Counted from the stretch's first letter, positions 1 to 7,869 are shown. The stretch: 9,544 nt of DNA from Lachnoclostridium sp. UBA1434 (GCA_002329645.1 DCTS01000068.1:14456-23999); one strand, 5' to 3'. Made by a program: numbers and translations. The notes: generated from the sequence alone by a model not told the origin.

Positions 1-1
1 A

Positions 2-1354
2 CTGTTCCTGTTTGGAGCATATAAGGCGCTGGACATGTTTGACGGCAGGACTAAGACCTCAGAAGACACCGGTGAACCCGAAAAGGACAGCAAGCCGTCC
101 GATAAGATTGATGTCGGGAAGAAGAAAGAACAGACAAAGGAAGAGCTTGAAGCCCTTGAGGAGCAGGAAAGAATAGTAAAAGAGATTAAAGAAAGAGATG
201 ACCTGGTTGAAAGGGCAAGGCGCCTTATGCTGGGATATGATTATGACGGGGCTTTAGAACTTATAAAGAGCTATAAAGGCTCGGAGGGAGGATATAACGT
301 ATACCCGTCACTGGTATCTGCAATATCGGATATAGAGGCACAGAAGAAGAGCCTGGTTTTATATGGCGGAGTTTACTCATCAGTCACTCAAATCAACCAT
401 ATATTTTTTCATTCATTGATTGCCGATAATTCAAAGGCCTTTGACGGTGACAGCGACAGTGTCGGCTACAACATGTATATGACAACCATAAGGGAGTTCA
501 AAAACATGATTCAATCCATGTATGAGGATGGATATGTTTTAGTAAGCATTCATGATATAGCGGGAGAGGTTGTCAATGATGACGGAACCAGAGAATTTGC
601 CGCAAAGGAGTTTTACCTTCCCCAGGGGAAAAAGCCCTTTGTTCTTTCCCAGGATGATGTAAGCTATTATGAATATATGGAAGGGGACGGGTTTGCAACA
701 AGGATTGTAATCGGCGAGGACGGCAAGCCGACCTGTGAAATGGTTGCGGATGACGGCAGTATAATTACAGGCCCCTTTGACATGATACCTATAATAGACG
801 AGTTTGTTGAGGAACATCCGGACTTTTCATATAACGGTGCCAAGGGGATAATTGCCTTGACAGGTTATGAAGGTGTACTTGGGTACAGAACCAATGATCC
901 GGACTCTCCCACCTACGAGGAGGATGTACGCAAGGCTAAGGAAGTGGCAGAAGCCCTGAAGGAAAACGGCTGGGAGTTTGCATCCCATAGCTGGGGACAT
1001 AAGAATATGAGGGAGAAATCATATGAATTTGTTAAGAAGGATACAGAAAGATGGCTTGAGGAGGTAGCTCCGATCATAGGTCCTACGGATATCTTAATAT
1101 TTCCCTTTGGAGTAGATATTGAAACAACTATGGGCCATTACAGCAGCGATAAGTTTAATTTTCTTAAGGAAAAGGGCTTTAATTACTACTGCGGAGTATA
1201 CAGGGAACCCTGGATGCATATAAAAAAAGATTATGTGCGAATGACAAGAAGGCCCCTGGACGGGCAGGCAATGCTGGAGTTTCCCGAGAGACTGGCTGAT
1301 TTGTTCAACCTGTCTGAAATCATAGATCCGGAGAGGCCGCCAAAGAACTGGTAA
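2..1354 (+). CDS. Membrane-anchored polysaccharide deacetylase family protein (5' end missing)
   Basis: Probable metal-dependent carbohydrate deacetylase of the NodB-fold (CE4-like) superfamily acting on a cell-envelope glycan outside the membrane; the exact substrate is unknown. The frame is open to the window edge and reads LFLFGAYKALDMF before the first ATG at 35, which has no good ribosome site. The hydrophobic run looks like the end of an N-terminal membrane anchor, so the gene starts upstream. A charged Lys/Glu-rich, probably helical stretch follows (about 95-230). The deacetylase part shows SQDD (codons 647-658, the aspartate pair of motif 1), SHSWGH (histidines at 986 and 998, metal-binding motif 2) and FPFG (1100-1111, motif 3). 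Motif 1 is unusual, having SQDDV where TFDDG is typical. The 450 visible residues exceed a minimal NodB domain (about 200) because of the N-terminal region and an insert between motifs 1 and 2. The family call is fairly sure, activity and substrate are inferred. Confidence 0.8.
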   Translation: MFLFGAYKALDMFDGRTKTSEDTGEPEKDSKPSDKIDVGKKKEQTKEELEALEEQERIVKEIKERDDLVERARRLMLGYDYDGALELIKSYKGSEGGYNVYPSLVSAISDIEAQKKSLVLYGGVYSSVTQINHIFFHSLIADNSKAFDGDSDSVGYNMYMTTIREFKNMIQSMYEDGYVLVSIHDIAGEVVNDDGTREFAAKEFYLPQGKKPFVLSQDDVSYYEYMEGDGFATRIVIGEDGKPTCEMVADDGSIITGPFDMIPIIDEFVEEHPDFSYNGAKGIIALTGYEGVLGYRTNDPDSPTYEEDVRKAKEVAEALKENGWEFASHSWGHKNMREKSYEFVKKDTERWLEEVAPIIGPTDILIFPFGVDIETTMGHYSSDKFNFLKEKGFNYYCGVYREPWMHIKKDYVRMTRRPLDGQAMLEFPERLADLFNLSEIIDPERPPKNW

Positions 1355-1390
1355 GGCCTGAAGCAGGATGCAGACATCAATAATCTTTTA

Positions 1391-1419
1391 TTTAAATGTC
1401 AGCTGTCATATGATATTAT
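1391..1419 (+). promoter_or_regulatory. Possible sigma-A promoter for dnaE
   Basis: TTTAAA (1391-1396) and TATTAT (1414-1419) are separated by 17 nt. Each resembles the sigma-A consensus (4/6 and 5/6 matches). Transcription would start near 1426, giving a leader of about 100 nt before the dnaE ATG. The region is very AT-rich, so chance matches are likely; this is the best candidate in the gap. Confidence 0.35.
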
Positions 1420-1449
1420 ATATATGTGGACATATATGGACATATATAT
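1418..1449. repeat. AT-rich tandem 10-mer and inverted repeat upstream of dnaE
   Basis: GGACATATAT occurs twice back to back (1428-1437 and 1438-1447). The same stretch has inverted symmetry: ATATATATG (1418-1426) pairs with CATATATAT (1441-1449), and ATATATGT (1420-1427) pairs with ACATATAT (1430-1437) across a 2-nt spacer. It lies at or just after the possible dnaE promoter, so it could be an operator or a leader hairpin. It is not a terminator, as no T-run follows. Confidence 0.5.
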
Positions 1450-1514
1450 GTGATTATATATGAACAGCCGATTTTTTGCGCACCGGGCCGGTTCACCGGA
1501 ATGGATTGACATAT

Positions 1515-1524
1515 AGGAGGAGGG
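1515..1524 (+). promoter_or_regulatory. Ribosome binding site deciding the dnaE start
   Basis: AGGAGGAGGG is an extended Shine-Dalgarno sequence. Its AGGAGG core ends 6 nt before the ATG at 1527. It selects that ATG over an in-frame TTG at 1476, which has no such site and would add 17 residues (MRTGPVHRNGLTYRRRA) not expected before the PHP domain. Confidence 0.85.
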
Positions 1525-1526
1525 CT

Positions 1527-4500
1527 ATGAATTTCACCCATTTACATCTGCATACTGAATACAGTCTTTTGGACGGATCGTGTAAGATTACCGAGCTGGT
1601 TCTTCGTGCAAAGGAGCTTGGGATGGATTCTCTTGCCATAACCGACCATGGGGTCATGTACGGCGTAATTGATTTTTATAAGGTCTGCGTCATGGAGGGT
1701 GTAAAGCCCATATTAGGCTGTGAGGTATATGTTGCTCCCAACTCCAGATTTGACAGGGAGCCGGGGGCCTCCGATGAGCGATATTATCACCTTGTCCTTT
1801 TGGCCGAGAACAATACCGGCTGGCAAAATCTTATGAAGATTGTGTCCATAGGGTTTTTGGAGGGCTTTTATTATAAACCGCGGATAGATTATGAGATACT
1901 TGAAAAATACAGTGAGGGTATTATTGCTTTAAGCGCATGCCTTGCAGGAGAAGTGGCGGTAAACTTAAGGAGAGGCTTTTATGCGGAGGCTAAGGATGCC
2001 GCATTAAGGTTTTCAAGGATATTCGGCAGGGATAATTTCTTCCTGGAGCTGCAGGACCACGGCATGTCCGAGCAGCAGGAGGTTAACCAGGGACTTCTAA
2101 GGATTTCCAACGATACCGGAATCAAGCTGGTAGCTACCAATGATGTGCATTATACCTATGCACAGGATGCGGATTCCCATGATATACTGCTATGCATACA
2201 GACCCAGAAGAAGATCTCCGATGAGAACCGTATGAGGTATGAGGGAGGACAGTATTATTTAAAATCCCCGGAGGAGATGTACGCAAAATTCCCCTATGCC
2301 AGGGAAGCCCTTGAAAATACCGTTAAAATAGCAGAGCGCTGCAATGTAAGCATAGTTTTCGGGGAATACAAGCTGCCTGTATATCCTGTCCCGGAGGGGT
2401 TAAGCGCACCCGAGTACCTTGAAAAGCTGTGCAGGGAAGGTATTGGCAGGAGGTATGACATAGTAACCGACGAGCTGCGGGAAAGGCTTTTTTATGAGCT
2501 TGATACAATAAAGAACATGGGCTTTGCGGATTATTTCCTGATAGTATGGGATTTCATAAAATATGCCAGGGATAACAATATTATGGTGGGTCCCGGCAGG
2601 GGAAGCGCCGCAGGTTCCCTGGTATCCTACTGTCTTGGTATTACGGATATAGACCCGATCAAATATAACCTTCTGTTTGAACGCTTTTTAAATCCCGAAA
2701 GGCTTACAATGCCCGACATAGACATAGATTTCTGCTTTGAGCGAAGGCAGGAGGTTATAGATTATGTGACAGCCAAGTATGGGAAGGACAAGGTCGTACA
2801 GATTATTACATTTGGTACGATGGCGGCACGCGCAGTAATACGCGATGTGGGCAGAGCCCTTGATCTGCCCTATGCCCAGGTGGATACGGTAGCCAAGATG
2901 ATTCCCTTCGAACCTGGGATTACTATAGATAAAGCACTGAAGCAGAACCCGGATCTTAATCAGCTGTATGAGGGTGATGATGATGTAAAGCGTCTGATTG
3001 ATATGTCAAAGAGGCTGGAAGGACTTCCGAGGCATTCCTCGATGCATGCGGCAGGTGTGGTTATCGGCAGGGAAAGCATTATGGAATATGTTCCCCTGTC
3101 CAGATCCTCAGATGATGCAATTACCACCCAGTTCACCATGACGACCCTTGAGGAGCTGGGACTGCTTAAGATGGATTTCCTTGGCCTTAGGACACTTACC
3201 GTCATACAGAATGCCGTAGAGCTTGTAAACAGGAACAGGGCGGAGGACGAACTGCTCAATGTGGACAAGATAAGCTTCGACGACGAGAAGGTGTACGAGC
3301 TTATCTCCTCGGGAAGGACCGAGGGTGTGTTCCAGCTGGAAAGCAGCGGGATGAGAAGCTTCATGATGAACCTTAAGCCCCGCTGCATTGAGGATATTAT
3401 TGCAGGAATAGCTCTATACCGTCCTGGGCCTATGGATTTTATACCAAAGTACATCAAGGGTAAGAATGAGGCGGCAAATATAACATATGAATGCCCGCAG
3501 CTTGAACACATTCTTTCACCTACATACGGATGTATAGTATATCAGGAGCAGGTCATGCAGATAGTAAGGGATTTGGCAGGCTACAGCTATGGCAGAAGCG
3601 ACCTTGTACGAAGGGCCATGTCCAAGAAAAAGGAATCCGTCATGAAAAAGGAGAGGCATACCTTTGTATACGGGAATGAAGAGGAAGGCGTGCCCGGCTG
3701 CATAAGGAACGGCATACCGGAGGAGGTAGCCAATCATATTTTTGACGAAATGACGGATTTTGCGAAATATGCCTTCAATAAGTCCCACGCTGCTGCTTAC
3801 GCGGTGGTATGTTATAAGACAGCCTACTTAAAATGCTATCATCCGGTAGAATTCATGGCTGCGCTGATGACCTCAGTCATAGATAATCCGGGTAAGGTGT
3901 CAGAATATATATATACCTGCAGGCAGATGAACATAAAAATTCTGCCCCCGGATATTAATACGGGTGAAGCTGTTTTTACCGTTTCAGAGGGAGCAATAAG
4001 ATATGCCCTGTCGGCAATCAAGGGTATAGGAAGGCCGGTTATCGAAGGGATAACTGCCGAGAGAAAGGAGCACGGGCCCTATCTTAACCTGAAGGATTTT
4101 GCTGCACGCCTGACAGGCAGGGAGGTCAACAAGAGAACAATAGAAAGCCTGATAAAGGCAGGAGCCTTCTCAAGCCTTCATAATAACCGGAGGCAGCTTA
4201 TGATGAGCTATGTGCAGATTATTGACGACCTTGCGGCAGACAAGAAAAAATCCATCGCAGGCCAGATATCCCTGTTTGACATTTCAGGGGAGGATAAAGG
4301 TGCGAAATTTGAGGCGGAGCTTCCAAAGGTGGAGGAATATCCGAAGGAGCAGCTTTTGGCATTTGAGAAGGAGGTTCTCGGCATATATATCAGCGGTCAT
4401 CCGCTGGAGGCCTATGAAGGACTGATGAAAAAAAACGTAACGGCGGATTCCAGGGCCTTTGTCATAGATGAAGAAACAGGAAGCCCCAGGGTTGAAGACG

Positions 4501-5006
4501 GAGATATGCTGGTTATTGGCGGCATGATTACGGGCAAGACGATTAAGGTCACCAGAAACAACGCTTCAATGGCTTTTGTACTTATTGAAGATATGTTCGG
4601 AACGGTTGAGGTAATTCTCTTTCCGCGGGATTTTGAAAAATTCAGGCATTTACTTGAAACGGACAGGAAGGTGTTTGTCCGGGGGAAGGTCACAGTGGAG
4701 GAGGACAAGGACGCCAAGCTGATTTGCCAGGATATTATCCTGTTTGACAGCATTCCGAGGGAGATCTGGATCAAGTTCCCTTCAATTTCGGACTATCTTA
4801 AGAATGAACCGGAGCTGATGGGAATTATAAGCGCATATGACGGAATTGACACGATTACCATATACTGCGAAAAGGAAAGGAAAATCAAGCGGCTGCCCAA
4901 AAGCATGAGCACATCCGCAAGCCGGGAATTGATTGATATGCTAAAAACACGTTATTCGGAGAAAAATGTCCAAATAACTGAAAAGAGTATTGAAAATATC
5001 TATTAA
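1527..5006 (+). CDS. dnaE: DNA polymerase III subunit alpha (DnaE)
   Basis: Catalytic subunit of a replicative C-family DNA polymerase, acting at the fork with the beta clamp. The 1159 residues are normal for DnaE and all expected parts appear in order. The N-terminal PHP domain starts MNFTHLHLHTEYSLLDG and keeps the metal-site pattern H7, H9, D16/D40, H41, E66, H88, C138, D206, H208. The palm has GPGRGSAAG and PDIDID with D397 and D399; the third catalytic aspartate is D550 in KMDFLGLRT. A clamp-binding motif QISLFD is at 913-918, and an OB-fold lies at about 990-1065. The start at 1527 is set by the strong ribosome site; a TTG 51 nt upstream is rejected. Clostridia usually also carry PolC, so this enzyme probably shares replication with it (family knowledge, not seen here). 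pfkA follows after 43 nt, a pairing also near-conserved in Bacillus. No frameshift or intein is seen. Confidence 0.97.
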   Translation: MNFTHLHLHTEYSLLDGSCKITELVLRAKELGMDSLAITDHGVMYGVIDFYKVCVMEGVKPILGCEVYVAPNSRFDREPGASDERYYHLVLLAENNTGWQNLMKIVSIGFLEGFYYKPRIDYEILEKYSEGIIALSACLAGEVAVNLRRGFYAEAKDAALRFSRIFGRDNFFLELQDHGMSEQQEVNQGLLRISNDTGIKLVATNDVHYTYAQDADSHDILLCIQTQKKISDENRMRYEGGQYYLKSPEEMYAKFPYAREALENTVKIAERCNVSIVFGEYKLPVYPVPEGLSAPEYLEKLCREGIGRRYDIVTDELRERLFYELDTIKNMGFADYFLIVWDFIKYARDNNIMVGPGRGSAAGSLVSYCLGITDIDPIKYNLLFERFLNPERLTMPDIDIDFCFERRQEVIDYVTAKYGKDKVVQIITFGTMAARAVIRDVGRALDLPYAQVDTVAKMIPFEPGITIDKALKQNPDLNQLYEGDDDVKRLIDMSKRLEGLPRHSSMHAAGVVIGRESIMEYVPLSRSSDDAITTQFTMTTLEELGLLKMDFLGLRTLTVIQNAVELVNRNRAEDELLNVDKISFDDEKVYELISSGRTEGVFQLESSGMRSFMMNLKPRCIEDIIAGIALYRPGPMDFIPKYIKGKNEAANITYECPQLEHILSPTYGCIVYQEQVMQIVRDLAGYSYGRSDLVRRAMSKKKESVMKKERHTFVYGNEEEGVPGCIRNGIPEEVANHIFDEMTDFAKYAFNKSHAAAYAVVCYKTAYLKCYHPVEFMAALMTSVIDNPGKVSEYIYTCRQMNIKILPPDINTGEAVFTVSEGAIRYALSAIKGIGRPVIEGITAERKEHGPYLNLKDFAARLTGREVNKRTIESLIKAGAFSSLHNNRRQLMMSYVQIIDDLAADKKKSIAGQISLFDISGEDKGAKFEAELPKVEEYPKEQLLAFEKEVLGIYISGHPLEAYEGLMKKNVTADSRAFVIDEETGSPRVEDGDMLVIGGMITGKTIKVTRNNASMAFVLIEDMFGTVEVILFPRDFEKFRHLLETDRKVFVRGKVTVEEDKDAKLICQDIILFDSIPREIWIKFPSISDYLKNEPELMGIISAYDGIDTITIYCEKERKIKRLPKSMSTSASRELIDMLKTRYSEKNVQITEKSIENIY

Positions 5007-5018
5007 ATGATATAGAAT
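4990..5018 (+). promoter_or_regulatory. Likely sigma-A promoter for pfkA and the ABC exporter
   Basis: TTGAAA (4990-4995) and TAGAAT (5013-5018) are separated by exactly 17 nt; each matches the sigma-A consensus at 5 of 6 positions. The -35 box lies in the last dnaE codons and the -10 in the gap. Transcription would start near 5025, just ahead of the pfkA ribosome site. No terminator is seen after dnaE, so read-through is also possible. Confidence 0.55.
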
Positions 5019-5037
5019 ACACTAGATTTTATTATAT

Positions 5038-5044
5038 GGAGGAG
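5038..5044 (+). promoter_or_regulatory. pfkA ribosome binding site
   Basis: GGAGGAG lies 5 nt before the ATG at 5050. It is a strong Shine-Dalgarno sequence that fixes the pfkA start. Confidence 0.85.
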
Positions 5045-5049
5045 AAATA

Positions 5050-6018
5050 ATGGGCAACAAGGTAAATACAATAGGAGTTCTGACCAGCGGAGGCGACGCG
5101 CCGGGGATGAATGCCGCAATACGGGCGGTGGTAAGGTGCGCTCTGGCCGAGGGTCTGGATGTTAAGGGTATCAGGCGCGGTTATGCGGGCTTGTTGGATG
5201 AGGATATAATAGATATGGATTCCCGGAGTGTTTCCGAGATAATTCAACGGGGAGGCACCATACTTTATACCGCACGCTGCCCTGAATTCATGACACCCGA
5301 GGGTGTGAAAAAGGGAGCGCAGGCCTGTAAAAGGTATGGAATTGACGGGCTTGTGGTAATCGGAGGAGACGGTTCCTTCAGAGGAGCCCGGGACCTGGCC
5401 AGGCTCGGTATCAATGCAGTGGGAATACCGGGCACAATTGATCTTGATATAGCCTGTACGGACTACACCATAGGCTTTGATACCGCAGTTAATACGGCGA
5501 TGCAGACGGTAGACAAGGTACGTGATACATCAACCTCCCACGAAAGATGCAGCATTATTGAGGTCATGGGCAGGCATGCAGGCCATATTGCACTGTGGTG
5601 CGGCATTGCCAACGGCGCTGAGGACATACTCATTGCAGAACGCTATGACTATGATGAGCAGCGCATTGTGAAGAAGATAATGAATCGCAGAATAACCGGT
5701 AAGAAGCATCATATTATTATCAATGCGGAGGGTGTGGGGGATTCCCATGCCATGGCCAAGAGGATTGAGGCTGCTACAGGAATGGAAACCAGAGCAACTG
5801 TAATAGGTTATGCACAGAGAGGCGGAAGCCCGACGGCAAGGGATCGGTATTATGCAACAGCCTTCGGTTCCAAGGCAGTGGATCTGCTTTGTGCAGGGAA
5901 ATCAAACCGCGTGGTTGCCTTCAGCGGCGGCAAATTTGTGGATTATGACATCGAGGAAGCTCTTGCAATGACCAAGGATGTAGATCAGTATATGTATGAT
6001 TTATCAAAGAGGCTGTAG
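5050..6018 (+). CDS. pfkA: ATP-dependent 6-phosphofructokinase
   Basis: Cytoplasmic glycolytic enzyme that phosphorylates fructose 6-phosphate to fructose 1,6-bisphosphate; family members are tetramers. The 322 residues match the usual short bacterial PfkA. Visible are the N-terminal nucleotide-binding TSGGDAPGMNAAIR (12-25), R76 in TARCPEF, GGDGS (105-109), where G108 marks ATP rather than pyrophosphate use, PGTID with T129 and catalytic D131/D133, and MGR (173-175). Sugar-phosphate residues R166, R248 and R257 are present, and residues aligning to the E. coli allosteric site (R25, R29, R158, E191, K218) are kept, so ADP/PEP-type regulation is plausible. Two positions differ from E. coli: L132 replaces N128 (which I believe is common in Lachnospiraceae) and Y254 replaces H249, a fructose 6-phosphate contact. 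It has its own likely promoter, and its stop codon directly abuts the ABC exporter start. Confidence 0.95.
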   Translation: MGNKVNTIGVLTSGGDAPGMNAAIRAVVRCALAEGLDVKGIRRGYAGLLDEDIIDMDSRSVSEIIQRGGTILYTARCPEFMTPEGVKKGAQACKRYGIDGLVVIGGDGSFRGARDLARLGINAVGIPGTIDLDIACTDYTIGFDTAVNTAMQTVDKVRDTSTSHERCSIIEVMGRHAGHIALWCGIANGAEDILIAERYDYDEQRIVKKIMNRRITGKKHHIIINAEGVGDSHAMAKRIEAATGMETRATVIGYAQRGGSPTARDRYYATAFGSKAVDLLCAGKSNRVVAFSGGKFVDYDIEEALAMTKDVDQYMYDLSKRL

Positions 6019-7767
6019 ATGAAAAAGGGCAGATTACCAAGATTATTATCTTATTATAAGCCTTATATGGGGCTTTTCTATGCAGATATGTTTTTTGCGT
6101 TATTGGCAGCAGCCATAACACTGGTATATCCGATGATTGTGCGTTATATTACCAACAATGTGCTGGTAAATTACAGTATTTCGGATGCTGTGCCGGTGAT
6201 TATACGGCTGCTGCTCATTATGCTTGCACTTGCGTTTCTGGAATACTTAAGCATTTATTTCACGGCTTATAAAGGGCATATAATGGGTGCAAAGATGGAA
6301 TATGACATGAGGAATGACATATTCGAGCATTATCAGAAGCTTTCCTTCAGCTTTTTCGACAATCAGAAGACCGGACAGCTGATGTCCAGGATAACCAACG
6401 ACCTATTTGAGGTATCGGAACTGTGCCATCACGGTCCCGAGGATATTTTGATATCTCTTATCAAGTTTATCGGAGCCTTTCTAATATTGATAAGGATCAA
6501 TCTTCCCCTGACTCTGATAGTCTTCGCCTTTTTGCCGGTTATGTTTTTCTTTGCCTATCGCATGAGGGGCAGGATGAACCGGGCTTTCAGCAAAAACAGG
6601 GAGAAGATTGCAGATATTAATGCCAGAATTGAGGATAATCTGTCCGGTATCAGGGTAGTGAAATCCTTTGCCAATGAGGATGTGGAAATGGGTAAGTTCA
6701 TGGACAGCAATTCCCGTTTTGTGGACTCAAAAAGGGAAAGCTACTGGAACATGGCTGCCTTCCATTCGGGATTATCCCTGTTTACAAGCCTGATAAGCAT
6801 TGCAGTAATTGCAGCCGGCAGTTTGTTTATAACAAGGGAATTTATAGGCCTTGGAGATCTTTTAACCTTCCTTCTTTATATAAACAATCTGGTGGATCCT
6901 GTTAAGAAGCTTATCAGCTTTACTGAGCAGTTTCAAAACGGAATGACGGGCTTTAACCGGTTCTGCGAGATTATTGAGCTGTCTCCCGATATAGAGGATG
7001 GCAAGGACGCAATACAGCTTGATAATGTCAGGGGCGACATAGAATTTATGAATGTCTCCTTCAGATATAACGACACGGCGACGGAGGTCTTCAGAAATAT
7101 TAATCTTTTAGTTTCGGCAGGGGAGTATGTGGCATTGGTAGGCTCATCAGGTGTGGGCAAGACAACGATGTGCAGTCTTATTCCGCGCTTTTACGAGGTT
7201 ACGGAAGGCTGTATAACAATGGACGGCATTAATATCAAGGATATAAAGCTTAAATCCTTAAGGAGCAATATAGGTGTCGTACAGCAGGATGTTTATCTGT
7301 TTGCAGGTACCGTTATGGATAATATCAGCTACGGAAAACCCGACGCCTCAGTGGAGGAGATAATAGAAGCAGCTAAAAATGCCAATGCCCATGACTTTAT
7401 TATGGAGCTTCCTGAGGGTTATAATACCTATATAGGACAGAGAGGTGTTAAGCTTTCGGGAGGTCAGAAGCAGCGCTTAAGCATAGCCAGGGTTTTCTTA
7501 AAGAATCCTCCGGTACTGATATTCGACGAAGCCACCTCCTCCCTGGACAATGAAAGCGAAAAGGTTGTGCAGGATTCCCTTGAAAGGCTGGCAAAAAACC
7601 GAACCACCTTTGTGATTGCCCACCGTCTTTCAACAATTAAGAATGCTAAAAGAATATTGGTGCTGACCGAGGAAGGAATCACGGAAGCAGGTACCCATGA
7701 AGAGCTTCTTAAAAAGAACGGCATATATGCCTCGCTTTATAAAATGACTTATGAGAGAAACGAATAA
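6019..7767 (+). CDS. ABC exporter, fused permease and ATPase half-transporter
   Basis: Type I ABC exporter (MsbA/MdlB-like) in the cytoplasmic membrane; it should dimerise and pump an unknown lipid, peptide or drug outward using ATP. The 582 residues hold about six membrane helices (roughly 20-42, 57-80, 143-162, 164-182, 250-272, 278-300), then a complete ATPase. The ATPase shows A-loop Y350, Walker A GSSGVGKTT (375-383), Q-loop Q423, signature LSGGQKQR (479-486), Walker B VLIFDEATSSLD with E504, and H-loop H535. All catalytic residues are intact, so a homodimer with two working sites is possible; no partner half-transporter is in the window. The ATG follows the pfkA TAG with no gap, and a modest AGAGG site (6008-6012) lies inside pfkA, so translation is probably coupled to pfkA. 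The adjacency alone gives no evidence of a link to glycolysis. Confidence 0.93.
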   Translation: MKKGRLPRLLSYYKPYMGLFYADMFFALLAAAITLVYPMIVRYITNNVLVNYSISDAVPVIIRLLLIMLALAFLEYLSIYFTAYKGHIMGAKMEYDMRNDIFEHYQKLSFSFFDNQKTGQLMSRITNDLFEVSELCHHGPEDILISLIKFIGAFLILIRINLPLTLIVFAFLPVMFFFAYRMRGRMNRAFSKNREKIADINARIEDNLSGIRVVKSFANEDVEMGKFMDSNSRFVDSKRESYWNMAAFHSGLSLFTSLISIAVIAAGSLFITREFIGLGDLLTFLLYINNLVDPVKKLISFTEQFQNGMTGFNRFCEIIELSPDIEDGKDAIQLDNVRGDIEFMNVSFRYNDTATEVFRNINLLVSAGEYVALVGSSGVGKTTMCSLIPRFYEVTEGCITMDGINIKDIKLKSLRSNIGVVQQDVYLFAGTVMDNISYGKPDASVEEIIEAAKNANAHDFIMELPEGYNTYIGQRGVKLSGGQKQRLSIARVFLKNPPVLIFDEATSSLDNESEKVVQDSLERLAKNRTTFVIAHRLSTIKNAKRILVLTEEGITEAGTHEELLKKNGIYASLYKMTYERNE

Positions 7768-7771
7768 CTAA

Positions 7772-7858
7772 GATGCAGAAATCCGGTTTTTTTCTGTTGA
7801 ATATATGGAACGTTTGTTGTTTTAACGGCGTCTAATCATCAGAAAGGATTACTGCATC
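7772..7858. repeat. Imperfect 13-bp inverted repeat enclosing the ECF-type promoter
   Basis: GATGCAGAAATCC (7772-7784) and GGATTACTGCATC (7846-7858) are inverted repeats matching at 12 of 13 positions. Inside them TTTCTG (7791-7796) can pair with CAGAAA (7840-7845), extending the stem after a 6-nt bulge, or instead with the other CAGAAA copy (7776-7781). The two pairings exclude each other. In RNA from the ABC exporter gene this could form a long 3' hairpin; in DNA it frames the proposed promoter at 7806-7832. No clear target-site duplication flanks it, and no canonical terminator T-run follows the outer stem. Confidence 0.55.
7806..7832 (+). promoter_or_regulatory. Putative ECF sigma-factor promoter (autoregulatory)
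   Basis: TGGAAC (7806-7811) and CGTC (7829-7832) are separated by 17 nt. This fits the ECF promoter pattern of an AAC-containing -35 and a CGTC-type -10. The spacer begins with the T-rich run GTTTGTTGTTTT, and Bacillus ECF promoters often carry T-rich spacers. Transcription would start near 7840, about 115 nt before the sigma gene. Since ECF factors commonly drive their own operons, the downstream sigma factor is the likely user (inference). Confidence 0.6.
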
Positions 7859-7869
7859 CAATTTTATCA

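Noticed and set aside
1460..1490. ATGAAC followed by a T-run before dnaE as a second ECF promoter
   Set aside because: No CGTC-like -10 occurs at 16-17 nt spacing; positions there read ACCGG.
1505..1510. TTGACA just before dnaE as a -35 box
   Set aside because: It lies 17 nt before the dnaE ATG, so the -10 would fall inside the coding sequence beyond the ribosome site.
1476..1526. Upstream TTG start adding 17 residues to DnaE
   Set aside because: There is no ribosome site before 1476, whereas an ideal AGGAGGAGGG precedes the ATG at 1527, and DnaE proteins normally begin just before the HLHTEYS motif.
2960..3511. 183-codon open frame on the minus strand opposite dnaE
   Set aside because: It is antisense to conserved polymerase domain sequence; its Ser/Leu-rich product is typical of a shadow frame and it has no ribosome site evidence.
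7776..7796. CAGAAA/TTTCTG hairpin with a T7 run as an intrinsic terminator after the ABC exporter
   Set aside because: The stem is only 6 bp and AT-rich, and the T-run lies inside the loop and stem rather than after it.
7772..7860. tRNA-like element: 7-bp GATGCAG/CTGCATC acceptor-like stem about 87 nt apart
   Set aside because: No T-loop consensus, no D-arm, no anticodon stem and no CCA in the correct position.
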